Assembly: GCA_041591085.1 (NCBI GenBank)
Contig: JBFHSP010000093.1
Span: 1 to 11,338 of the forward strand
Length of the DNA stretch: 11,338 bases
Direction of reading: 5' to 3'
Origin: Pleionea sp041591085
Lineage (GTDB): Bacteria; Pseudomonadota; Gammaproteobacteria; Enterobacterales; Kangiellaceae
Both the position numbers and the translations under genes were made by a program. Every line of letters starts with the position of its first letter. Within the stretch, counting starts at the first letter, position 1. The notes below the pieces were generated by a model that saw only the letters and a list, made by a program, of their open reading frames with translations, searched no databases and was not told the DNA's origin. This document shows, piece by piece, positions 1 to 8,119 of this stretch.

Positions 1-228
1 GACTCGGCTATTGCTATGCGCGAGCGTAATGAAGATCCCAATTTCCTAGCCAAATGCTTACTTAATGCGCAGTTCAGACTCAAGCTTATGGATAAATTAC
101 TGCACTCCACCAAGCTCTATCTTCGCTCTGGACAAGGTTCCCATGAGCACAGCTTACTCCTAAAAGCCATCAAAGAAGTGGAGTCTTCATCAAACGATTC
201 CTCGGATCAACAACGAATGGGATTATAA
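1..228 (+). CDS. C-terminal fragment of an unrecognised protein
   Basis: The reading frame is open from the first base of the window to a TAA at 226-228, so this is probably the last 75 residues of a gene that starts outside; the ATG at 16 need not be the start. The fragment is hydrophilic and mostly helix-like (for example FLAKCLLNAQFRLKLMDKLL), with a Ser-rich acidic tail (ESSSNDSSDQQ). It has no membrane segment and no motif I recognise. It converges on trpA: its stop codon directly adjoins the trpA stop codon, giving a 6-nt tail-to-tail overlap with no room for a separate terminator. I cannot assign a function. The main doubt is whether it is a gene at all, since only a short piece is visible. 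Confidence 0.5.
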   Translation, partial: DSAIAMRERNEDPNFLAKCLLNAQFRLKLMDKLLHSTKLYLRSGQGSHEHSLLLKAIKEVESSSNDSSDQQRMGL

Positions 229-1089
229 ATCCAATGCCTTGTCAGCATTTATAAGATCATCTGCATAGTAAGTTGAATCTACCATTGTACGAATAAAACT
301 TTCTAACCTGTTCTTCATTAATGGTAAATCTTCAAGGTATTTCTCTATAATATCGACTACCGCCGAGCCTGAAATTACACCTTTAACCCCACTCTCTCGT
401 GCCGCGTTGACATGCTCTGGTGTTGAAATCCCAAAGCCTAAAACCGCAGGAGGTGCGCCAAACTGTGAAAGTTTTTGTACTAACTCTTGGTTGGGCATAA
501 CCACCGTTTTATGCGTTCCAGTTACCCCAACTCTACCCAATAAATAAGTATACCCTTTTGAACGTTGAGCAATTAGCCTCAACTTCTCATCGGTGATTCC
601 TGGTGGAACAATATATACCGGATCGACACGATGTTTTAGTGCGTGCGCTTCAAAATCCTCTGCCTCTTTTAAAGGTACATCTGCAATTAATACGCTGTTA
701 ATATTCAACTCATTGCATTTTTTATAAAAGCATTCTATTGATTTTCGATAAACAATATTGGCATACACCAATAAGCCTATTGGAATATTAGGATGCCGAT
801 TTCGAATTTTTTCAAGTAGTTCAAACGCTCTTGTTGGACTAGTTCCATTTTTAATGGCTCGAATAGTTGATGCTTGAATGGTTGGCCCATCTGCCACAGG
901 ATCAGAAAATGCGATACCTAACTCTAAAGCATCAGCACCTGCGACAACTAAGGTATCAATAATTTCTAAAGACTGTTCAAAGCTCGGATCACCCAGTGTG
1001 ACAAATGGAATAAACGCGATACGATTATTTTTTTCACACTGGGTAAACATGGCTTGATAACTGGCTGTTAAATAATTCTTTTGGTTCAT
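223..1089 (-). CDS. trpA: tryptophan synthase alpha chain TrpA
   Basis: The 288-residue protein has the TIM-barrel alpha-subunit motifs in order. FVTLGDP lies near residue 30, ALELG carries the catalytic Glu at 56, and DPVADGPTIQ carries the catalytic Asp at 67. A GVTG loop and a phosphate-binding GFGISTPEHV follow, with GVISGSAVV near the end. Known for the family: it cleaves indole-3-glycerol phosphate to indole and glyceraldehyde-3-phosphate and channels indole to TrpB in an alpha2-beta2 complex in the cytosol. Its ATG overlaps the trpB TGA (ATGA), so it is translationally coupled as the last gene of the operon. One oddity is that the usual GIPFSDP reads GIAFSDP, with Ala60 in place of a strongly conserved Pro. 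The protein has no Trp. Length is about 20 residues over the usual 268, mostly as a C-terminal tail (YYADDLINADKALDL). Confidence 0.97.
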   Translation of the reverse strand: MNQKNYLTASYQAMFTQCEKNNRIAFIPFVTLGDPSFEQSLEIIDTLVVAGADALELGIAFSDPVADGPTIQASTIRAIKNGTSPTRAFELLEKIRNRHPNIPIGLLVYANIVYRKSIECFYKKCNELNINSVLIADVPLKEAEDFEAHALKHRVDPVYIVPPGITDEKLRLIAQRSKGYTYLLGRVGVTGTHKTVVMPNQELVQKLSQFGAPPAVLGFGISTPEHVNAARESGVKGVISGSAVVDIIEKYLEDLPLMKNRLESFIRTMVDSTYYADDLINADKALDL

Positions 1090-2303
1090 TCAATTGATTC
1101 CTTTGTTCTCATTATTTGCCTGACATATTCGAGATCTTTATCTCCTCTACCAGACAAGTTGACCAGTATGTGATTGTTGGAATTTAGCGATCTTGCGAGC
1201 TTTATCGCGTAAGCTATTGCGTGAGCAGACTCTAGCGCTGGAATAATCCCTTCCTTTTCCGATAACAATTTAAAGGCTGCCAAGGCTTCTGCATCGGTTG
1301 CGGTTTTAAATTGTGCCCTTCCGATTGATTGTAAAAAAACATGTTGAGGTCCTACTGCTGGATAATCTAAACCAGCGGACACAGAATAAGACTCTTCTAT
1401 TTGCCCTTCATGGTCTTGCATTATTTTAGTATGCGCCCCATGAATAATTCCTAAACTGCCTTTGTTTAAAGTTGCACCGTGCTCTTTTGTATCAAGTCCT
1501 TTTCCAGCAGGCTCAACACCAATAAGTTTAACGCTACTTTCTTCAATAAAGTCAGCAAATAAACCGATTGCATTTGAACCTCCACCGACACAAGCGATCG
1601 CATAATCTGGCAACCGTCCAGTTTGGTTTAATATTTGCGCCTTCGCTTCTTTACCAATAATCCGTTGAAACTCTCTTACAATGGTTGGAAATGGATGAGG
1701 ACCCGCAGCCGTGCCTAACAAATAATGGGTAGATTCATAACTAGCTGACCAATCTCTTAGCGCTTCATTAATAGCATCTTTTAAGGTACCACTACCGTTA
1801 TTGACTGGAATCACTTTTGCTCCCATCAATTCCATTCGATAAACATTGGGTTGTTGTCTGGCACAATCTTTTGCGCCCATATAAATGACACAATCGATGT
1901 TTAACAACGCACAGGCTAAGGCAGTGGCAACCCCATGCTGACCTGCACCAGTTTCTGCGATGATTCGGGTTTTACCCATTCTTTTAGCTAACAACACTTG
2001 CCCTAATACTTGATTAGTTTTATGCGCACCACCATGAAGTAAATCTTCTCGCTTTAAAAAAATCTTTGCTGAGTCATTATCCGTTAAATTTCGACACTCA
2101 TATAACGGAGTTGGACGTCCTGCATAGTTTTCTAACAGCTGATTCAGTTCGTTAATGAACGATTGATCGTTAAGTGCTTGATTAAATGCAACATCGAGTT
2201 GCTCTAAAGCTGGAACTAAAATTTCCGGAACATACATGCCACCAAAAGCTCCGAAATAGCCTGGCTTGTTAGTTTCTTTAATACTTAAATTGAGTTGATT
2301 CAT
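1086..2303 (-). CDS. trpB: tryptophan synthase beta chain TrpB
   Basis: A 405-residue PLP enzyme of the TrpB1 type. Visible motifs are GYFGAFGGMYVPE at the N-terminus, GRPTPLY, KREDLLHGGAHKTNQVLGQ with the Schiff-base lysine at 95, and AETGAGQHG with the catalytic Glu at 117. The phosphate-binding GGGSNAIG and the SAGLDYPAVGPQH segment follow. Known for the family: it condenses indole from TrpA with L-serine to give L-tryptophan. It starts 5 nt after the trpCF stop; the purine-rich run GAGTAAAAGAA before the ATG probably serves as ribosome binding site. It ends in a 4-nt overlap with trpA. It has one Trp (in RDWSASY). Length and motifs look normal. Confidence 0.98.
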   Translation of the reverse strand: MNQLNLSIKETNKPGYFGAFGGMYVPEILVPALEQLDVAFNQALNDQSFINELNQLLENYAGRPTPLYECRNLTDNDSAKIFLKREDLLHGGAHKTNQVLGQVLLAKRMGKTRIIAETGAGQHGVATALACALLNIDCVIYMGAKDCARQQPNVYRMELMGAKVIPVNNGSGTLKDAINEALRDWSASYESTHYLLGTAAGPHPFPTIVREFQRIIGKEAKAQILNQTGRLPDYAIACVGGGSNAIGLFADFIEESSVKLIGVEPAGKGLDTKEHGATLNKGSLGIIHGAHTKIMQDHEGQIEESYSVSAGLDYPAVGPQHVFLQSIGRAQFKTATDAEALAAFKLLSEKEGIIPALESAHAIAYAIKLARSLNSNNHILVNLSGRGDKDLEYVRQIMRTKESIE

Positions 2304-2308
2304 TTCTT

Positions 2309-3781
2309 TTACTCTAAGTTGTTTTTACTCTTTCGATTTTTAAGTCGGGTTTTATTCATAAGTGCTGCAATTTTTTTATGAGACTTGATATACAAGCTGT
2401 TGCCAAAGCAATCTTGAGTCTCGACAGAGCTACTTAAGTCAACCCCAACATTTAAAGGCAATAAATCACCGACATTCTGCTCCGATACTCCACCTGCAAT
2501 AAAAACTCTCTTCGCATCAACATGCTGTAAAAAACAATTCAATAAACTCCATTCAAACTGCTTTCCTGAACCACCAAATTGTCCTGACTGAGCTGTATCT
2601 ATTAGTATTTTGTCTACAATTTTTAGCCAGGCATTGGCTAGATTTGGGTTCTGTACGACTGGATCGGGAAGGGCTTTAATAATAGTAATTGGAAACGCTA
2701 GTTGCTCTTTAGCTACAAGTTTTAGTTTTTCGACATATTCCTTTGACTCAACACCATGAAGCTGAATATTTTTTATTCCTGTTTTTTTTATAACTTGAAT
2801 GAGCTGTTCGATCGGCTCATCTACAAAAACTGCAACAATTCGCTCAATTTCAACTTGACTCAACTCTTGCATAATTTTTTGGATCTGCTCGGCCATGACA
2901 GCGCGTTTTGAACCAGAATACAACATAAGCCCAACTAACGAAGCGCCATGAGTCAAACAATACTTTACGGTCAAACCTGAGTTCACGCCGCAAATTTTAA
3001 CCCGACCAAATACCATTTCTATTGCGGCTTGCTTAACACTACTCGCAGCCATTAAAGAAGAACCAATCAAAAATGCATCAACACAACGACTCAATCTTGA
3101 TGCATCGGCTCTAGATGAAATACCCGATTCAGAAATCAATAGTACATTTTCAGGGATCATAGGAGCGAGTCGCTCCGTGGTAGTTAAATCAATAGATAAG
3201 TCTTTTAAATTTCTATTGTTAATACCAATAATTTTCGCATTCATAGCTAAAGCTCTTCTGGTTTCTTCTTCAGTATGAACTTCCGTTAAAACATCCATGT
3301 TATACGCATTAGCGCATTCTCTTAATTCTAGATATTGGCGGTCATCAAGTACTGATAACATCAACAATATTGCATCAGCACCATTGGAGCGGGCTAAGTA
3401 AATTTGAGACTTGCTGATTATGAAATCTTTGCACAAGATGGGTAAGGTCACTTTTGCGGAAAACTCTTTTAGAGTGTCAAAGCTTCCTCCAAAATATTTT
3501 CTATCCGTTAACACAGAAATTGCATCGGCTACTCCACTATAAGCCTCTACGCACTCATCAATTGATAAGATGTTATTAATCACTCCTTTTGATGGCGAAC
3601 TCTTTTTGTACTCCATTATGAAGGATGCAAAGTCCTTATTAAGTGCATTAAAAAGGCTTTTGGTTGATGGCCGAAGATCATTTATTAACGACTCATTAAC
3701 TAATTTGTTCAGTGCAATTAACTCTTGATGTTTATGATGAATAATTTCACCAAGGACTGATATAGAATCTTTTAAGCTCAT
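2309..3781 (-). CDS. trpCF: fused indole-3-glycerol-phosphate synthase / phosphoribosylanthranilate isomerase
   Basis: A 490-residue fusion of two TIM barrels. The N-terminal IGPS domain (about 1-255) has FIMEYKKSSPSKG with catalytic Lys59, LCKDF with Lys118, TEVH with Glu167, GINNRNL, and ISESGI with Glu218. The C-terminal PRAI domain (about 258-465) starts with GRVKICGVNSG (Cys264) and has the DTAQSGQFGGSGK segment with Asp395, then FIAGGVSEQNV and GVDLSSSVET. Known for the family: PRAI does the Amadori isomerisation of phosphoribosylanthranilate, and IGPS closes the ring to indole-3-glycerol phosphate; the fusion is typical of enteric-type gammaproteobacteria. The usual SPR of the PRAI domain reads SKR (Lys292). 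A charged tail rich in Lys, Arg and Asn ends the protein. The ATG overlaps the trpD stop by 4 nt. Confidence 0.97.
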   Translation of the reverse strand: MSLKDSISVLGEIIHHKHQELIALNKLVNESLINDLRPSTKSLFNALNKDFASFIMEYKKSSPSKGVINNILSIDECVEAYSGVADAISVLTDRKYFGGSFDTLKEFSAKVTLPILCKDFIISKSQIYLARSNGADAILLMLSVLDDRQYLELRECANAYNMDVLTEVHTEEETRRALAMNAKIIGINNRNLKDLSIDLTTTERLAPMIPENVLLISESGISSRADASRLSRCVDAFLIGSSLMAASSVKQAAIEMVFGRVKICGVNSGLTVKYCLTHGASLVGLMLYSGSKRAVMAEQIQKIMQELSQVEIERIVAVFVDEPIEQLIQVIKKTGIKNIQLHGVESKEYVEKLKLVAKEQLAFPITIIKALPDPVVQNPNLANAWLKIVDKILIDTAQSGQFGGSGKQFEWSLLNCFLQHVDAKRVFIAGGVSEQNVGDLLPLNVGVDLSSSVETQDCFGNSLYIKSHKKIAALMNKTRLKNRKSKNNLE

Positions 3782-4821
3782 AATGAAGCTTCCAATAAAT
3801 TATTAACCGGTGTCATCTCAATTGAATAATTAGCAATTCTGCTCAGTCTAGCTAATACTTGACCCGACTGAATTGCACTCAAGGCCATCTCAACGCCCTC
3901 AGCCAAAGAAAGAACTTTATTATTGATTAACAAAGTAGCCGCGGTATTCAGAGCGATCACCTCTCGATGAGCAGGCTTTCCTTGACCGGAAAAAACTGCC
4001 AATATGGCATCGACTATTTTGTTCGGATCTTTCAGTTGTAACTCACAGATGTTTCGTCTTTTTAGCCCCGCCTTTTCAGGCGTAATGGTTATTGTGGTGA
4101 CTTGTTCATCTTTTAAAATGCTCGCTGTTGTTTCAGTATGCAGCGCTATTTCATCTAGACCATTGCCACTAACCACCATTGCATTTTGACATCCCAAAAA
4201 CTTCAGTGACTCAGCGAGTGTTTCAGTGAGCCTTGGATCATAAACACCCATCAATTGATTCTGTGGTAATGCAGGATTAGCTAAAGGACCGATTAAGTTG
4301 AATAAGGTACGTGTTTTTAATGAGCTGCGAACATTCATCGCATGCTTAATACCTGAGTGATACTGTGGGGCAAACAAAAAACAAAAGTTTTCTTTATCTA
4401 AACAAGCTAATGACTGCTCCGGACTCAAGTCCGTAGCAATGCCTACGCGTGATAGAAAATCGGAAGAGCCTGACAAAGACGATACCGAACGATTACCATG
4501 TTTTGCGACTTTAACGCCACATTCAGCAGAAACTAAAGCTACCGCGGTTGAAATATTAATGGTTTTAAATCCATCTCCACCGGTTCCGCAGGTATCGGTT
4601 AGAATGAAATCATTACTCGGAAAGCGAACGGCTGTTTTTCTCAGAGCATAAGCTGCTCCAGCTATTTCTTCAGAGTCCTCTCCTCTTACTCTCATTGCCG
4701 CTAAAATTGCACCTATTTTTGCGTCATCGAGTTCACCACCAATAATTGATTTAAAAAGCTTAAAAGTTTCATTAAAAGATAAACGCTCATTATTGAGCAA
4801 CTTAACGATAGTTGAGTCCAT
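3778..4821 (-). CDS. trpD: anthranilate phosphoribosyltransferase TrpD
   Basis: The 347-residue protein is of normal family length and is not fused to TrpG. It has DTCGTGGDGFKTINIST (PRPP-binding GTGGD at 79-83), KHGNRSVSS from residue 107, the anthranilate-side segment HAMNVRSSLKTRTLFNLIGPLANP, and the Mg-binding GLDEIALHT. Known for the family: it transfers phosphoribose from PRPP to anthranilate. The start abuts the trpG stop (TAAATG), and a strong AAAGGAGG lies 8 nt upstream, inside trpG. Its stop overlaps the trpCF start by 4 nt. One oddity is that the usual SSKSGS(A/S)D loop reads SSLSGSSD, with Leu116 instead of Lys near the PRPP site. It contains no Trp. Confidence 0.97.
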   Translation of the reverse strand: MDSTIVKLLNNERLSFNETFKLFKSIIGGELDDAKIGAILAAMRVRGEDSEEIAGAAYALRKTAVRFPSNDFILTDTCGTGGDGFKTINISTAVALVSAECGVKVAKHGNRSVSSLSGSSDFLSRVGIATDLSPEQSLACLDKENFCFLFAPQYHSGIKHAMNVRSSLKTRTLFNLIGPLANPALPQNQLMGVYDPRLTETLAESLKFLGCQNAMVVSGNGLDEIALHTETTASILKDEQVTTITITPEKAGLKRRNICELQLKDPNKIVDAILAVFSGQGKPAHREVIALNTAATLLINNKVLSLAEGVEMALSAIQSGQVLARLSRIANYSIEMTPVNNLLEASL

Positions 4822-5403
4822 TTAAGCGGCCTCCTTTAACAAATAATGAATGCAGTTTTCAAGCAACACTGAACCTTGAGTAGTTAATATTGATTCTGGA
4901 TGAAACTGTAGCCCAACCAACTTTTGCGTTTTGTGTTTAACTGCCATAACTTGATTATCAGTAGTTGCAATGACTTCTAAGCATTGAGGTACCTTTGTTG
5001 CAACTAGAGAATGGTAGCGACCCGCTTTAAATGGATTTGCAATACCAGAAAAAATCTCATCATTTTTATGATCAATAAGAGATGATTGTCCGTGAATAGG
5101 TTGGTCCAAAACCTCAACAACTCCATTAAAAGCTTCCACAATTAGTTGATGTCCAAGACAAATACCCAACACTGGCTTGTTTTGACTTAAGAGCTCAAGC
5201 AACGCTTTGCAATGACCTGCTTGTTCAGGATTACCTGGCCCTGGAGAAATAACAGTCATATCGTTTCGATAAGCTAACTCAACCATAGTTTCTAAAGGAA
5301 TGTCGTTTCGAATGACCGTCACAACATGTTGCTTCAATAAAAATTCATCAACTAAGTTATAACTAAAGGAATCGAAGTTATCGATAAATAAAATATCAGC
5401 CAT
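4822..5403 (-). CDS. trpG: anthranilate synthase component II, glutamine amidotransferase TrpG
   Basis: A 193-residue class I glutamine amidotransferase. The family signature is complete: NFDSFSYNL at 9-17, SPGPGNP near 53, GICLGHQ with the nucleophile Cys82, the HSL motif at 131-133, and QFHPES with His168 and Glu170. Known for the family: it releases ammonia from glutamine and passes it to TrpE. PabA of folate synthesis is a close relative, and in many bacteria one protein serves both; the position between trpE and trpD supports trpG. The ATG overlaps the end of trpE by 8 nt, with AAGGAGG ideally placed upstream, so translation is coupled. There is no Trp in the protein. Confidence 0.95.
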   Translation of the reverse strand: MADILFIDNFDSFSYNLVDEFLLKQHVVTVIRNDIPLETMVELAYRNDMTVISPGPGNPEQAGHCKALLELLSQNKPVLGICLGHQLIVEAFNGVVEVLDQPIHGQSSLIDHKNDEIFSGIANPFKAGRYHSLVATKVPQCLEVIATTDNQVMAVKHKTQKLVGLQFHPESILTTQGSVLLENCIHYLLKEAA

Positions 5404-7033
5404 TTACAACCTCCTTGATAAGTGATGAACTTGTTTTCTCAGAAAGAGCAATTGCCTGTAAAACCGCAGCGGCTTTGTTTTCTGTTTCCTTTACCTCTGA
5501 ATTTGGGTCAGAGTCTAAAACAATTCCGGCACCGGCTTGCACTAAAGCTTTACCATCGGCAACCAAAGCACTTCTAATCACAATAGCAGTATCCATATCG
5601 CCGCATGCATTAATGAAACCGACTGCTCCACCATAAGGACCTCTATAGGATTTTTCATACTTGCGGATGAGTTGTGATGCTTTTATTTTTGGAGCACCGG
5701 TTAAGGTTCCCATATTCATACAAGCTTGATAGGCATGAAAGGCATCCAGTTGCTGCTTTAATGTTCCAGATACTTTTGACACCAAATGCATGACATGCGA
5801 ATACCGGTCTATTTCCATAAGCCGGTCAATTTTTCGAGAAGCGGGCTCGCATACTCTCGCTATATCATTACGAGCCAAATCAACCAGCATTATATGCTCT
5901 GATTGTTCCTTTTGATCACATTTAAGCTCTAACTCTATCTTGGCATCAAGATCGAGATCGGCCGTTTTAGTTTTAGAATTAATCCCTCTTGGCCTAGTGC
6001 CAGCAATCGGATAAATACTGAGCCGTCTAGACTTCGCCTGATATTTAACCGCGCTTTCTGGAGAAGCGCCAAACAAAACATAGTCATTGGTACTTAAGTA
6101 AAACATGTATGGACTTGGATTGTTTTTTTTAAGTAATCGATAAGCTTCTGTTGGATTATTACAATTGAGATAAAATTTACGTGACAGCACTAATTGAAAA
6201 ACATCGCCATTGTTAAGATGTATTTTGGCTGCTCGCACCAGATCTGCAAACTCAGATGAATTAGGAAAGCTATTAAATCGGTTAGAGTATGCCGTGTCCA
6301 ATGACGAAAATGAGGGATTGTTAGACGCAGCTAATACTAACTGTTTAAACTCATTAATTACGACTTGGAAATCATTTTCAATCTCAATCTGTAAATACGA
6401 AGGAAAAGCCTTGCAAAATAGTCTTGCAGAACGAGTTTCGTGATCAATAACAACCAGTTGATCAACTAGAAAAAACTCATAATCAGGAAATTTTTTCGTT
6501 TGTTCGAGAACTGGCAGATTTTCAAATAAATCAACGCAATCAAAACTAAATGTTCCCATAAAAAGAGTGGTTTCATCATCACTGCTATTAGTTTTAATTA
6601 ACTTTTTTACCACTCTTATTACATCAAAAACACTCACAGTTAAGAGCTTTTCAAACTCATTCACTAAGCGGGTTCGAGCATCCAAATTAACGCTCATTGT
6701 CAAGCTTGTTTCTTCACGCTGTTGAACTAAAATATTATTTAATTGCGCTTTTATTGCTTTTTCAATCAAAGTTAACATCGCCCGGCCATTCGAATTAAGA
6801 GCAATTATTTGTACGGTTTCATTGATGCATCGAATTTGTAATGCCGCAGATATAGCCAATAACGTTTTGGTATGCTCCTTATTTGAGATTGACGCTGTTT
6901 CAAGAAGGCCACAAAAACCATTTTTAAGTCTTACATTTTTTTCAACTTTTTGAAAAACCTCCATAACATCAAAATTACTAGCTATCTGAGAACTGATCGT
7001 TTTGGTTAATTGATTAGGATTGAAAGCGTGCAT
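5396..7033 (-). CDS. trpE: anthranilate synthase component I TrpE
   Basis: About 545 residues with an N-terminal regulatory region and a C-terminal chorismate-binding domain. Visible motifs are LLETAS near 44-49 (the Trp-binding LLES region), NPSPYMFYL and FGASPES, IYPIAGTRPRG, DLARND, DRYSHVMHLVS, GTLTGAPK, YGGAVGFI, and AGAGIVLDSDP with ETENKA at the C-terminus. Known for the family: it converts chorismate to anthranilate with ammonia from TrpG and is feedback-inhibited by Trp. I chose the ATG at 7033, which overlaps the TGA of the DAHP synthase gene by one base (TGATG) and has GAGGTGG upstream; a TTG three bases earlier is the longer alternative. In the inhibitor-site motif LLES the Ser is Thr (residue 46 from this start). 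It contains no Trp. Confidence 0.97.
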   Translation of the reverse strand: MHAFNPNQLTKTISSQIASNFDVMEVFQKVEKNVRLKNGFCGLLETASISNKEHTKTLLAISAALQIRCINETVQIIALNSNGRAMLTLIEKAIKAQLNNILVQQREETSLTMSVNLDARTRLVNEFEKLLTVSVFDVIRVVKKLIKTNSSDDETTLFMGTFSFDCVDLFENLPVLEQTKKFPDYEFFLVDQLVVIDHETRSARLFCKAFPSYLQIEIENDFQVVINEFKQLVLAASNNPSFSSLDTAYSNRFNSFPNSSEFADLVRAAKIHLNNGDVFQLVLSRKFYLNCNNPTEAYRLLKKNNPSPYMFYLSTNDYVLFGASPESAVKYQAKSRRLSIYPIAGTRPRGINSKTKTADLDLDAKIELELKCDQKEQSEHIMLVDLARNDIARVCEPASRKIDRLMEIDRYSHVMHLVSKVSGTLKQQLDAFHAYQACMNMGTLTGAPKIKASQLIRKYEKSYRGPYGGAVGFINACGDMDTAIVIRSALVADGKALVQAGAGIVLDSDPNSEVKETENKAAAVLQAIALSEKTSSSLIKEVVNG

Positions 7034-8067
7034 CAAGCCACCTCTTTTCTCTGAAGGCTACGCTTTCCTGCAGCTAACACAAACGGGTTCAACTCAGCCA
7101 TCAGTTGATCGAATTGTTCCGGATACAAAGATTGATGACCGTCAGACAGCGCATTTTTCGGATCGTGATGAACTTCAATCATGATGCCGTCGGCACCGAC
7201 TGCAACTGCCGCTTTTGCTAATGGCGCAACCAGTTCTCGGACGCCAGTTCCATGAGAAGGATCAACAATAACCGGCAAATGCGACCGTGACTTAATGTAG
7301 GCAACGGCATTTAAATCGAGCGTATTTCGAGTAGCCGTTTCAAAAGTTCGAATACCCCGTTCGCATAAAATAACCTGTTGATTTCCGGCATCGAGAATGT
7401 ATTCAGCGGCTAGCAGTAATTCCTCTATTGTAGCTGCGATACCACGCTTTAGTATGACTGGCTTGTTGGCCTTTCCAACCGCTTTTAATAAATGAAAATT
7501 TTGCATATTGCGCGCGCCGACTTGTAACGCATCAACATGTTCACAAATAGCACTTAAATCAGCAGCATCCATAATTTCGGTAACAGCAGGTACGCCAAGC
7601 TTTTTCGATACCGATTGCATAGTTTTAAGAGCCTCTAAACCGCCTCCCTGAAAACTATACGGACTGGTTCTCGGTTTAAAAGCACCACCTCTTAATATAG
7701 AAGCACCTCCATTAATAGCTGACTTTGAAGACTCATAAAAACTTTGGTAACTTTCAACCGCACAGGGTCCCGCTATCACTGAAAAATGATCAGCGCCAAA
7801 TTTAACATTGCCAATTTGAACCACGGAGTCCGATGATATGAGTTCCCTACTAACACGTTTATAACTAGTTAAAATCGGTTTAACATCGTCCACCATTGGA
7901 TGAGCATTTAAATTAAGCCCTTGTAAGACTCGCTCATCTCCCAATGCACCTAATACTGTTCTTTCGGTACCAGGCATATACAGTGGTTTTAAGCCCGCTT
8001 TTTCTATTTTTAGTAAAAGCTCATCAGCATCACTTTGCTTAGCATTCGGTTTTAATACAATAATCAT
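7033..8067 (-). CDS. aroF: 3-deoxy-7-phosphoheptulonate (DAHP) synthase, type I-beta
   Basis: The 344-residue protein has a ferredoxin-like N-terminal domain (about 1-65, starting MIIVLKPNAK and containing GTERTVLGALGDER) and a TIM-barrel catalytic domain. This is the layout of the Thermotoga-type I-beta enzyme rather than E. coli AroG/F/H. Barrel motifs are IAGPCAVES with Cys102, RGGAFKPRTSPYSFQG, GARNMQNF, LKRG, ILCERGIRTFE, VDPSHGTG with His272, IEVH with Glu298 and Asp309; these four are the metal ligands known from the family. It joins phosphoenolpyruvate and erythrose-4-phosphate at the entry to the shikimate pathway. GGAG lies 6 nt before the ATG. It is the first structural gene after the trp leader, so its expression should follow Trp supply; in relatives the N-terminal domain mediates feedback inhibition. 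Confidence 0.96.
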   Translation of the reverse strand: MIIVLKPNAKQSDADELLLKIEKAGLKPLYMPGTERTVLGALGDERVLQGLNLNAHPMVDDVKPILTSYKRVSRELISSDSVVQIGNVKFGADHFSVIAGPCAVESYQSFYESSKSAINGGASILRGGAFKPRTSPYSFQGGGLEALKTMQSVSKKLGVPAVTEIMDAADLSAICEHVDALQVGARNMQNFHLLKAVGKANKPVILKRGIAATIEELLLAAEYILDAGNQQVILCERGIRTFETATRNTLDLNAVAYIKSRSHLPVIVDPSHGTGVRELVAPLAKAAVAVGADGIMIEVHHDPKNALSDGHQSLYPEQFDQLMAELNPFVLAAGKRSLQRKEVA

Positions 8068-8091
8068 TTAGTTCTCCATTAAATTAAAAGC

Positions 8092-8119
8092 AAAAAAAAA
8101 CCCGCTACTGCGGGTTTTT
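8092..8119 (-). terminator. second trp attenuator terminator (T2)
   Basis: On the minus strand the RNA reads AAAAACCCGC, loop AGUA, GCGGG and then nine U. The G/C core is 5 bp, extendable to 10 bp with the flanking A/U pairs. This is a classic intrinsic terminator. It lies 25 nt before the DAHP synthase ATG, downstream of the Trp-Trp-Trp leader ORF and with no gene in between, so its likely job is attenuation and not the end of a gene. On the plus strand it also has five T after the stem, but there is no plus-strand gene here for it to serve. Confidence 0.9.

Noticed and set aside
4004..6443. Several plus-strand open frames of 61-77 codons inside trpD and trpE (for example 4004-4189, 4439-4651, 5415-5636, 6210-6443).
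   Set aside because: They lie antisense to genes with full, conserved motifs, have no ribosome binding sites of note and look like shadows of the coding strand.
8071..8080. A three-codon ORF (Met-Glu-Asn) just before the DAHP synthase start.
   Set aside because: It is simply the Shine-Dalgarno region GGAG preceded by AT; no regulatory codon content.
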